In this document: positions 16,786-24,598 of the stretch, in pieces
Position numbering within the stretch: position 1 is the stretch's first letter
How the letters are laid out: the number at the start of each line of letters is the position of its first letter
NCBI GenBank assembly: GCA_036375275.1
Contig: DASUSF010000106.1
Coordinates: forward strand, 1-25,488
DNA: 25,488 bases
Source: DASUSF01 sp036375275
Lineage (GTDB): Bacteria > Pseudomonadota > Alphaproteobacteria > Geminicoccales > Geminicoccaceae
Direction of reading: 5' to 3'
The notes under the pieces: generated by a model
Told to the model about the DNA's origin: nothing
What the model saw: the letters and a program-made list of their open reading frames with translations, nothing else
Databases searched by the model: none
Made by a program: the position numbers and the translations under genes

Positions 16786-17351
16786 CCCTCGACGTTCTCG
16801 CCAGTGCGGCCGCCGCAGGCCGGCTTCTCCGGCTGTTCGACCAGGTTCCGCCCGGCCATGCGCCAGTGCCGCTTCGACAGCAGGCGACGGTCGCGCTCGA
16901 TCCAGTCGGCGATCTGGCGCAGCGCGGCGGCGGCGCTGGTCGGCAACGTGCCCGGGCTGACGAGGACCCGCATCGGCACGTCGTCGCAGAGTTCGTGATC
17001 GAGCTCGACCGACAACCCCAAGTCCTGCGCCCGCCCGGACGGGTAGGCGTCGAAGCGGACGAACGGCTCCGGCTCCCGCATGGTGTAGCGCTCGAGCAGG
17101 TGGTTCTTGGTCGGCTTCGGCCCCGGCGCCTCGAAGATGCCCCGCATCAGCTGCCGCTTGAGATCCTCGGGCTGGTTGTGGAAGACGGTCCGGGCCGCTC
17201 GCAGCGCCGGCAGGTCGCCGGAGCGCAGCGCCCGTTCGATCCGGTAGGTGAGAACCGCGTCCCGGCCGAGCGCGGCGATGGCGAGCGGCCTGAGCTCCTG
17301 CAGAAAATGCAGCAGAGCGCGCCGTTCCCCGACGTAGCGTTCACCTTCCAT
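16782..17351 (-). CDS. Hypothetical protein, 189 aa, upstream partner of the lipoprotein gene
   Basis: Soluble, no signal peptide or membrane helix. Starts MEGERYVGERRALLHFLQEL; later YRIERALRSGDLPALRAART, LMRGIFEAPGPKPTKNHLLE, FDAYPSGRAQDLGLSVELDH and IADWIERDRRLLSKRHWRMA. I recognise no family. The frame is open upstream to 17522, but that part is not protein-like, and the ATG at 17351 is the most sensible start despite a weak ribosome site. Its stop overlaps the CTG start of the lipoprotein gene, so the two form a unit. Confidence 0.68.
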   Translation of the reverse strand: MEGERYVGERRALLHFLQELRPLAIAALGRDAVLTYRIERALRSGDLPALRAARTVFHNQPEDLKRQLMRGIFEAPGPKPTKNHLLERYTMREPEPFVRFDAYPSGRAQDLGLSVELDHELCDDVPMRVLVSPGTLPTSAAAALRQIADWIERDRRLLSKRHWRMAGRNLVEQPEKPACGGRTGENVEG

Positions 17352-17582
17352 GCGTTCTCTGCCGCGGTTTCGTTGTGGTGTTAACGGGATGTTAAGACCT
17401 GCGGGCAGGGTCCACAATCGCGAATCGGCGGGCGCCGCCACCCTATGGGACGACCGAGTGATGCGAGGTGCGGGGCGGCTAAGCCGCCCTCGATCCGGCC
17501 GCTCTCGGAGTTCTGCACCCACGCCGGCCTCGACGTCCAGCTGGACGCCGGCAGCGGATCGGACGCCCGGACCGGTTGCGAG

Positions 17583-18758
17583 TCAGCGCGCGTGGGGGAG
17601 CTCGCGCTCGACCAGCTTCGCCCAGTAGCTGGCGCCGTAGGGCAGCGCCTCGTCGTTGAAGTTGTAAGCCGGGTGGTGGACCATCGGCGCGTCGTCCCCG
17701 CCGCCGTTGCCGATGAAGATGTAGCTGCCCGGCTTCTTCTCGAGCATGAAGGCGAAATCCTCGGCCCCCATGACCTGTGGCGGCGCCCGATCGATCCGAT
17801 CCTCGCCGACGATCTCGGTTGCCGCCGCGGCTGCGATCTCGGTCTCCAGCTCGGCGTTCACGGTCGGAGGATAGCCGAACTCGTAGTCCACCTCGACGCT
17901 CATGCCGAGGGTCGTGCCGATGCCTTCGGTGATCGCCCTGACCCGCTGCTCGAGCATGGCTCGGATCGCGGGCTGGAACGAGCGCGCGGTGCCGGTCATC
18001 AGCGCCGACTGCGGGATCACGTTGTAGGCGTCGCCGCCGTGGATCTGGGTGACCGTCACCACCGCGCTCTCGACCGGATCGACCTCGCGCGAGACGATGG
18101 TCTGGAGCGCGACGACGATCTGCGCGGCCGCGACCAGCGGGTCCTTCGAGACGTGCGGCATCGCGCCGTGGCCGCCCTTGCCGCCAAGCCGGATGGTGAA
18201 GCGGTCGGCCGCCGCCATGACCGGCCCGGGGCGCATCGCGAACTGGCCGAGCGGCATCCGCGGCCAGTTGTGCATGCCGAACACGCGCTCCATCGGGAAG
18301 CGCTCGAACAGCCCCTCCTCGATCATCACCCGCCCACCGCCCTCGTTTTCCTCCGCCGGCTGGAAGATGAAGACCACCGTGCCGTCGAAGTTGCGCGTCT
18401 CGGCGAGGTAGCGCGCGGCGCCGAGCAGCATGGCGGTATGGCCGTCATGGCCGCAGGCGTGCATCCGGCCCGGCGTCTTCGACGCATACGAGACGCCCGT
18501 CGCCTCGACGATGGGGAGGGCATCCATGTCGGCGCGAAGGCCGATCGCCCGGTCCGCCGAGCCGTTCCGGAGCACCCCGACCACGCCGGTCTTGGCGATC
18601 CCCGTGTGCACCTCGTCGAGCCCGAACGACGTCAGCTTGTCGGCGACGAAGCTCGAGGTGCGGACCTCCTCGAAGGCGATCTCCGGATGGGCATGGAGAT
18701 CGTGGCGCCAGGCCGTCATGTCGTCGTGGAACTCGCCGATCCGGTTGATGATCGCCAT
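17583..18758 (-). CDS. M20D-family amidohydrolase (hippurate / N-acyl amino acid hydrolase-like)
   Basis: Di-metal cytosolic hydrolase that removes acyl or aromatic groups from N-acylated amino acids. 391 aa, normal. Motifs: WRHDLHAHPEIAFEE (17-31), GLRADMDALPI (73-83), MHACGHDGHTAMLLGAA (99-115) with metal ligands C102 and H104, FQPAEENEGGG (132-142) with the catalytic Glu pair at 136-137, GMHNWP (161-166), a dimerisation domain with GGKGGHGAMPHVSKDP, and the C-terminal QVMGAEDFAFMLEKKPGSYI with the last His in VHHPAYNFND. Start: ATG with GGAGAGG upstream. It lies 158 bp downstream of the livK-like gene on the same strand, but an intrinsic terminator separates them, so it likely has its own promoter. 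Exact substrate unknown. Confidence 0.93.
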   Translation of the reverse strand: MAIINRIGEFHDDMTAWRHDLHAHPEIAFEEVRTSSFVADKLTSFGLDEVHTGIAKTGVVGVLRNGSADRAIGLRADMDALPIVEATGVSYASKTPGRMHACGHDGHTAMLLGAARYLAETRNFDGTVVFIFQPAEENEGGGRVMIEEGLFERFPMERVFGMHNWPRMPLGQFAMRPGPVMAAADRFTIRLGGKGGHGAMPHVSKDPLVAAAQIVVALQTIVSREVDPVESAVVTVTQIHGGDAYNVIPQSALMTGTARSFQPAIRAMLEQRVRAITEGIGTTLGMSVEVDYEFGYPPTVNAELETEIAAAAATEIVGEDRIDRAPPQVMGAEDFAFMLEKKPGSYIFIGNGGGDDAPMVHHPAYNFNDEALPYGASYWAKLVERELPHAR

Positions 18759-18865
18759 GGCGGCCGGCCTCTCCCCGCTTCATTCGCGTTGCCCGGGGAA
18801 GTATACGTCACTCGGGGGCGATTGCATCCGGCTTTGCCGCCCGTGGCGACGGTCGGGCGAGCGTG

Positions 18866-18892
18866 AAAAAAACCGGGCCCCAGAGGGCCCGG
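18866..18892 (-). terminator. Rho-independent terminator of the livK-like gene
   Basis: On the minus strand an 8-bp all-GC stem CCGGGCCC / GGGCCCGG with a TCTG loop is followed by seven T. It starts 24 bp after the stop codon at 18917. This is the clearest intrinsic terminator in the window. Confidence 0.93.
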
Positions 18893-18916
18893 CGGATCGC
18901 TTCGAAGCGGGCGGCC

Positions 18917-20023
18917 TCAGCTGCCAATCTCCTCGTACTGACCGTTGGTCCAGGTGTACATGACGTAGTTCGAGCCCTGAACGTCGCCCTTCTCGTCGAA
19001 CGAGATGGTGCCGAGGACGGTCTCGAACTCGCCCCCGTGGAGGGCCTCGATCACCGGCTCCAGATCGGTCGTCCCCGCCTCCTCGACGGCCTTGGCCCAG
19101 GCCTGGATGGCGGCATAGGTGTAGAGGGTGTAGCCTTCGGGGTCGTAGCCCTGCGCCTTGAACGCCTCGACCACCGGCTGGGCGTTCTCGTTCTTGCGCG
19201 GGTCCGGGCTGAAGGTCATCAGCGTGCCCTGCCCGGTGTCGCCCGTGATCGACCAGTACTCGTCGGTCACGAGGGCGTCGCCGGACATCATCTGCGCGCC
19301 GAGGCCCTGCTCGTGCGACTGCCGGGTGATCAGGCCCGCTTCGGTGTGGTAGCCGCCGAGATAGATCAGGTCGACGCCGGCCTGCTTCATCTTGGTGATC
19401 AGCGCGCTGAAGTCCTTGTCGCCGGCGGTGATCGCCTCGTACATGGTTTCCTGGACGCCGCGCTTGTTCAGCTGCTTCTTGAACTCGTCGGCGAGGCCTT
19501 TGCCGTAGGCGGTCTTGTCGTGGAGGATCGCGATCTTGGTGCCGACCTCGTTGTCGATCACGTAGTCGGCTGCCTCGATGCCCTGCTGATCGTCCCGGCC
19601 ACAGACCCGGAACACGTTGTCGAAGCCCTGCTCGGTGAGCTGCGGGTTCGTCGACGCCGGCGAGATCTGCAGAATGCCTTCCTCGTTGTAGACCTGCGAG
19701 GCTGGAATCGAGCTGCCCGAGCAGAAGTGCCCGGCCATGAACACCACGCCGTTGTTGACCATCTGGTTGGCGACCGCGACCGCCTGTTTCGGGTCGCACG
19801 CGTCATCGCCGATCTCGAGGACCAGCTGCTCGCCGAGGACGCCGCCGGCCTCGTTGATGTCCTTGACCGCCTGCTCGGCGCCCTTCCGCATCTGCTCGCC
19901 AAACGCAGCGTACTGACCGGTCATCGGTCCGGCGGTCGCGATCACGATCTCGGCGTGGGCAACGCCGGTGGTCAGCGCGATCAGCGCCGCGCCTGCGAGC
20001 AGGCTCCTGGTCATGCCAGCCAT
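18917..20023 (-). CDS. livK: Branched-chain amino acid-type ABC transporter substrate-binding protein
   Basis: Periplasmic type I binding protein, 368 aa. Sec signal MAGMTRSLLAGAALIALTTG with cleavage after VAHA (residue 24). The mature protein opens EIVIATAGPMTGQYAAFGEQ, then AEQAVKDINEAGGVLGEQLV and a disulfide-bonded loop (CDPKQAVAVANQMVNNGVVF then GHFCSGSSIPAS), as in LivJ/LivK. GDKDFSALITKMKQAGVDLI and YLGGYHTEAGLI follow. Ligand is probably Leu/Ile/Val or a related amino acid, not provable here. Start: ATG with GGGAGAGG 6-7 nt upstream; ATG at 20014 is an alternative. No permease or ATPase genes (livHMGF) are in the window, so it is an orphan or serves a transporter elsewhere. An intrinsic terminator follows it. 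Confidence 0.93.
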   Translation of the reverse strand: MAGMTRSLLAGAALIALTTGVAHAEIVIATAGPMTGQYAAFGEQMRKGAEQAVKDINEAGGVLGEQLVLEIGDDACDPKQAVAVANQMVNNGVVFMAGHFCSGSSIPASQVYNEEGILQISPASTNPQLTEQGFDNVFRVCGRDDQQGIEAADYVIDNEVGTKIAILHDKTAYGKGLADEFKKQLNKRGVQETMYEAITAGDKDFSALITKMKQAGVDLIYLGGYHTEAGLITRQSHEQGLGAQMMSGDALVTDEYWSITGDTGQGTLMTFSPDPRKNENAQPVVEAFKAQGYDPEGYTLYTYAAIQAWAKAVEEAGTTDLEPVIEALHGGEFETVLGTISFDEKGDVQGSNYVMYTWTNGQYEEIGS

Positions 20024-20994
20024 GCTAGCCTCTCCCTTGCCTCTTGATTGCGCCACGCCGCTCACCGCCGCAGCGCCCCTGTGTCCGTCACCCCGGCGAC
20101 CACCGGCGTGAAGTTGGCTCCTTGTATTCCGAAGCGGGCGGGCGTTGGCAAGAGCTTTCAGGTGGCGGACTCCGTAGCGGGATGTCTGGCCGGTCGCACA
20201 GCCGCTACTTGCCGAGGATGTTCGAGACAAGCCAAAAGCGCGGCGGTTGAAGCTGAGCGGCAGGAAGGATCGTCGGCCTCGATCGCTCCGACGGCCCGCA
20301 CCGGGTCCGCGGGGGAGCCAGCGGGCGCGGGGGGAGGCTGAGGACCTGATCCGGGGCAGATCCGACGGGCGCAGCGGACCGATCGCCTCGGCGCTGCTGA
20401 CCTCCCGGACGGTCCTCCACGGAGGTGGACCGCCCGGCGCCCCAGGGCGGCTTCACCGATCGGCACCACGCGGAACCGGTCCCGCCATGGCGGATCCGCC
20501 GGCGGCTGCGCTGCATCACGACCGACACCGCCGCCCCCACGCCGGCATCCAATCCGGCATTTCAGCGCAGAGCCTGAACGACCGCGGGAGCTGGATCTGG
20601 ACTAGGTCGTTCCGGCTGCGGAACGGCACCTGGTGCCAGAACTGCATGTCGTAACCACGACCGGACCTCTGGCGCAGGACCACGGTCGGAGGCAGGCGGA
20701 GGCCACCGAGGCCATTGAAGGCGCCGCCTCCGGCGGCGTCCGTCCGCCTTGACCGCGCCACTGCTCCGGCAGACGGGCGGACGTGCCTACGAGAGGCGCA
20801 CCAAGCCCGCGGTCCCGCCCGCCGCTCTGACAACCTGCTGAGAGCTCAGAGCTGGCTGGCCCGACGCGCGCCAACTGCGAACGGTCACGCACGCACGCTC
20901 GTGCGAGCCTGGGCGCTCGCCAGACGTGACTCATCGCCGTCAGCCGCAGCTTCAGCCGCAGCCCCCGGATCAACATCCCGCATGGCAGACGAGC
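20024..20994. other. 971-bp stretch without a supportable gene
   Basis: This lies between the start of the livK-like gene and the end of the coiled-coil gene. Open frames exist on both strands but are Arg/Ser/Pro/Ala-rich GC artefacts without ribosome sites. The only mildly protein-like piece is on the minus strand near 20520-20660 (MQFWHQVPFRSRNDLVQIQL), perhaps a decayed gene. A GC hairpin (CGCCGCC / GGCGGCG, 20722-20738) has no T-tract. I see no tRNA, 4.5S RNA, RNase P RNA or tmRNA motif. The livK promoter should be in the left end, but no clear boxes were found. Confidence 0.5.
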
Positions 20995-21783
20995 TCAGCC
21001 GGAGGTCACCGCGCCCCAGGCATCCTCCGAGTCGTCTTCGGCCTGCTCCGGCGCCAAGCCAGGCACCGCGCATGCTTGCGCGGTGACCTCGATGAAGGCC
21101 CGGTCCCCGCTGGTGATCACGAAGCGGTACTCGATGTCGCCCACGATCATGCGATGCTGAAGCGGCAGCACGCCCCGGACCTCCTCCGCAGCGCCGGAAA
21201 GGGTGCTGATGGTGAGCCGGACCGCGGCTGTCGGATCGTACCATGCTTCAGGGAGCCCCTCCGCGTTCTGCGCGGAAGCTCCCTCGCCCCGCACCAGAAT
21301 GCGTCCTTCAGCGAATCGAACGGCGTTGACGCCGCCGCTGCCGAGCGGCGTCGACGGCATGAAGCGCTTCGTCTCCGGCTGCTCGTCGCAGGCCGGCGGC
21401 CGACCCGCCAGATCGATCAGGAGCGCCAGACGGTCGGGTGGGACGCCAAGCTCGAGCTGCGCCTCGACCTCGTCCATCAGCGCGCGGAGGTCGCCGGTGG
21501 GCACCTCCTCCCGGTAGCGCGTCTCCAGCACCTCGAGCGCCTGCTGCGCCTCGGTCGACCGACGCACCTCCGCCGCGAGGCGGTCCCTTAGAGCGAGGTT
21601 GTCGGCCTGAAACCGCTCGATCCGCTGCTTGAGCTTGTCGGCGCCGGCCTGCGTCGCGGAGACCCCGACCTGGTAGGCGTAGCTCGCCGTGCCGAGCAGG
21701 GTGACGACCAGCAGCGCGAGCTGGAGGACCCGCAGGTAGACCGCCCGCTGTCGCCGTCGCCGGTACTCGCCGAGAGTGGTCAT
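20995..21783 (-). CDS. Membrane-anchored coiled-coil protein of unknown function
   Basis: 262 aa. A basic N-terminus (GEYRRRRQRAVYLRVLQLAL) precedes one membrane helix at about 15-37. A coiled coil follows at about 44-92 (ADKLKQRIERFQADNLALRD, AEQ/LEV-type heptads through LEVLETRYREE), then a globular domain from about 95 to 240, with TKRFMPSTPLGSGGVNAVRF and VRLTISTLSGAAEEVRGVLP. It ends in an acidic tail. A signal-anchor topology with the bulk in the periplasm is likely. The ATG overlaps the stop of the PPSR gene by 4 bp (ATGA), so it is the second gene of that operon. The layout recalls cell-division or envelope scaffold proteins, but I recognise no family. Confidence 0.8.
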   Translation of the reverse strand: MTTLGEYRRRRQRAVYLRVLQLALLVVTLLGTASYAYQVGVSATQAGADKLKQRIERFQADNLALRDRLAAEVRRSTEAQQALEVLETRYREEVPTGDLRALMDEVEAQLELGVPPDRLALLIDLAGRPPACDEQPETKRFMPSTPLGSGGVNAVRFAEGRILVRGEGASAQNAEGLPEAWYDPTAAVRLTISTLSGAAEEVRGVLPLQHRMIVGDIEYRFVITSGDRAFIEVTAQACAVPGLAPEQAEDDSEDAWGAVTSG

Positions 21784-22655
21784 GAGGGTTTGGCTGATCG
21801 GGTTTGACGCGCCGCGATCTCCGGCGTCTGGCGGGCCGCGAGGAGCTGGAAGATCGCGGCCGCCGTTTCTTCCACCGAGCGCCGCGTGACGTCGATCACC
21901 GGCCACCCGTGGCGCGCGAACAGGCGGCGGGCGTAGACCACCTCGGCCTGCACCTGCTCGAGTTCCGCGTAGTCGCCGCCGAACGCCAGACCGCTTGCCG
22001 ACCGGTCCGACTCGCTGCCGATCTGGCGCAGCCGGTTCATGCGGATCTGGACCAGCTGCTCCGGGTTGATGGTCAATCCAACCACCAGCGGCCGCGTGAG
22101 CCGATCGAGTTCAGCCGGCAGCGGGCAGTCCGGCACCACCGGAATGTTGCCGACCTTGATCCCGCGGTTGGCGAGGTAGATCGAGGTCGGTGTCTTCGAG
22201 CTCCGGGAGACGCCGACCAGCACCACATCTGCCTGATCGAGTTCCCAGGGACACTGCCCGTCGTCGTGATGGAACATGAAGTTCATCGCGTCGATGCGCA
22301 GGAAATAGCCGGCGTCGAGAGCGTGCTGGCGGCCGATCTGGGGACGCATCTCGGCGCCGAGAAGCCCCGACAGCGCCGCCACCACGCCGTCCAGAATCGG
22401 AACGCACGGAGTGTTGAGGCGGTGGCAGCCCTCTTCCAGGGCCTGACGCAGCTCCGGCGAGATCAGGGTGAAGATGACGAGGCCGGGCAGCGCTTCGACG
22501 AACCGCAGCACCTTTTCGATCTGCGCCCGGGTGCGGACGAACGACCACACGTGCTCGACCGGGATCACGCCCTCGAACTGCGAGACGCCGGCGCGGGCCA
22601 CCGTGGTCACCGTCTCACCCGTCGAGTCCGAAATCAGATGGAGATGAAGGCGCAC
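21780..22655 (-). CDS. ppsR: Bifunctional kinase/pyrophosphorylase regulating PPDK or PEP synthase (DUF299, PPSR/RP001 family)
   Basis: Controls pyruvate phosphate dikinase or PEP synthase by ADP-dependent phosphorylation and Pi-dependent dephosphorylation of a threonine. 291 aa from GTG at 22655. Starts VRLHLHLISDSTGETV, the standard opening; the nucleotide loop is GVSRSSKTPTSIYLANRG (148-165). LTINPEQLVQIRMNRL and WPVIDVTRRSVEETAAAI are also typical. I chose the GTG because GGGAG lies about 10 nt upstream and the extra 25 residues from the 22730 frame start do not match the family. It is divergent from hemE. In Rickettsia and Caulobacter this family member (RP001 homologue) flanks the replication origin opposite hemE, as here. 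Confidence 0.94.
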   Translation of the reverse strand: MRLHLHLISDSTGETVTTVARAGVSQFEGVIPVEHVWSFVRTRAQIEKVLRFVEALPGLVIFTLISPELRQALEEGCHRLNTPCVPILDGVVAALSGLLGAEMRPQIGRQHALDAGYFLRIDAMNFMFHHDDGQCPWELDQADVVLVGVSRSSKTPTSIYLANRGIKVGNIPVVPDCPLPAELDRLTRPLVVGLTINPEQLVQIRMNRLRQIGSESDRSASGLAFGGDYAELEQVQAEVVYARRLFARHGWPVIDVTRRSVEETAAAIFQLLAARQTPEIAARQTRSAKPS

Positions 22656-23039
22656 CGCAGCCGGCTCCCAAAGCTGTGGCCTGCCTGTGAAGAAGATGGG
22701 CCAGACAGGCACCGGTGTTGAAAGCTGCACGGCACATCCTATGTCACTCCTCGTCCCCTACAACCGCCCACAGCCGGGGATCCGGTGGTTTCTACGGCGT
22801 GCCAGCCGGTCACGCGCCGTCAGTCCACGTGATCAACAAGGGGCTGATCATGCGGCTGGCCGCGATTCAGTCCCCACAGTTCACAGATCCATCCACAGGC
22901 AGCCGGCACTTTGGCCCGATCCACCGATTTTGTGGACAGGCGCGGCCGGTCGCTGCGTCCCCACGATCCACAGGCACCACAACCTCTTCATCTCTATAAT
23001 TTCTAACCGGATTTGGTTAATCGATCGTGAAGAGCACCT
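22656..23039. other. Predicted chromosomal replication origin (oriC) between ppsR and hemE
   Basis: A 384-bp gene-free region between divergent PPSR and hemE, the Cori position in Caulobacter and Rickettsia. DnaA-box-like 9-mers keeping the ATCCACA or TCCACA core: ccatccaca (22889-22897), cgatccaca (22974-22982), and on the minus strand ctgtccaca (22931-22939). Weaker ones are cgcccacag (22765), cagtccacg (22821) and gtccccaca (22870). An AT-rich block lies at 22989-23024, unusual for this genome, and could be the unwinding element. It carries an inverted repeat TAACC-N6-GGTTA (23004-23019). Two TGATCA palindromes lie 15 bp apart (22830 and 22845), and one GANTC site (gattc, 22864) could be a CcrM target. 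Synteny is the strongest argument; boxes were found by eye. Confidence 0.8.
22995..23000 (+). promoter_or_regulatory. Candidate -10 box (TATAAT) for hemE within the origin
   Basis: A perfect TATAAT lies 39 bp before the hemE GTG, inside the AT-rich block. No matching TTGACA-like element lies 16-18 bp upstream, so an activator or another sigma contact would be needed. In Caulobacter, hemE promoters also lie within the origin, which makes this placement plausible. Confidence 0.4.
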
Positions 23040-24097
<1,058 letters not shown>

Positions 24098-24101
<4 letters not shown>

Positions 24102-24529
24102 GCGACCCGGCACTGTGGCTGAAGGCCCTGCACATCATGGGCTTCACGGCATGGATGGCCGGACTCTGGTACCTGCCCCGGCTGTTCATCTACCACCACG
24201 GCGTCGCACCGGGTTCCGAGGCGTCGGAGCGCTTCAAGGTGATGGAGCGGCGCCTGCTGCGGGCGATCACGACGCCGGCGATGGCGGCGACCTGGCTTCT
24301 GGGCATCGCGCTGGCGCTGGTGCAGGACGCCTGGACGGAGGGCTGGCTGCATGCAAAGCTGCTGCTGGTGGTCGGGCTCAGCGGTGCGCACGGCATGATG
24401 GCCCGCTACGTCAGGGCGTTTGCAGAGGATGCCCGACCGCGCGACGAGCGCTACTTTCGCATCTTCAACGAGGTCCCGACGCTCCTGTTCGTCGGCGTGG
24501 TGATCCTCGTGATCTTCAAGCCGTTCTAA
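24098..24529 (+). CDS. hemJ: Protoporphyrinogen IX oxidase, HemJ type
   Basis: Membrane protein that oxidises protoporphyrinogen IX to protoporphyrin IX in bacteria lacking HemG/HemY. 143 aa, the family length. It has about four hydrophobic helices (roughly 5-30, 57-77, 84-103, 124-141). Signature: WLKALHIMGFTAWMAGLWYL then PRLFIYHHG, with conserved His12, the MERRLLRAITTPAM block (49-62), LHAKLLLVVGLSGAHGMMAR (84-103) and FRIFNEVPTLLFVGVVILVI (120-139). The GTG start overlaps the hemE stop by 4 bp. Together with hemE it supplies substrate for HemH, whose gene is about 18 kb away in this window. Confidence 0.93.
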
Positions 24530-24598
24530 GACGAGCGCGGCGGACCGACTTGCGCCTCCGGCCGTCCCCGACCGGCAGGTTTGACAGGAGAGACCGGA

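Noticed and set aside
17473..17489. Hairpin GGGCGGC-taa-GCCGCCC as a terminator
   Set aside because: Good stem but no T-tract on either strand; could end neither neighbour convincingly.
17445..20047. Two long plus-strand frames opposite the amidohydrolase and livK-like genes
   Set aside because: Antisense shadows; no motif, and the intrinsic terminator and SD sites fit minus-strand genes.
20938..20965. Repeated cagccgcagc motif as a repeat element
   Set aside because: Only two imperfect short copies; expected by chance in GC-rich DNA.
21804..22721. Plus-strand frame opposite ppsR
   Set aside because: Shadow of a recognised DUF299 family gene.
23003..23020. CtrA site (TTAA-N7-TTAA) in the origin
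   Set aside because: The halves are CTAA and TTAA with a 10-bp gap, so the consensus is not met; described only as an inverted repeat.
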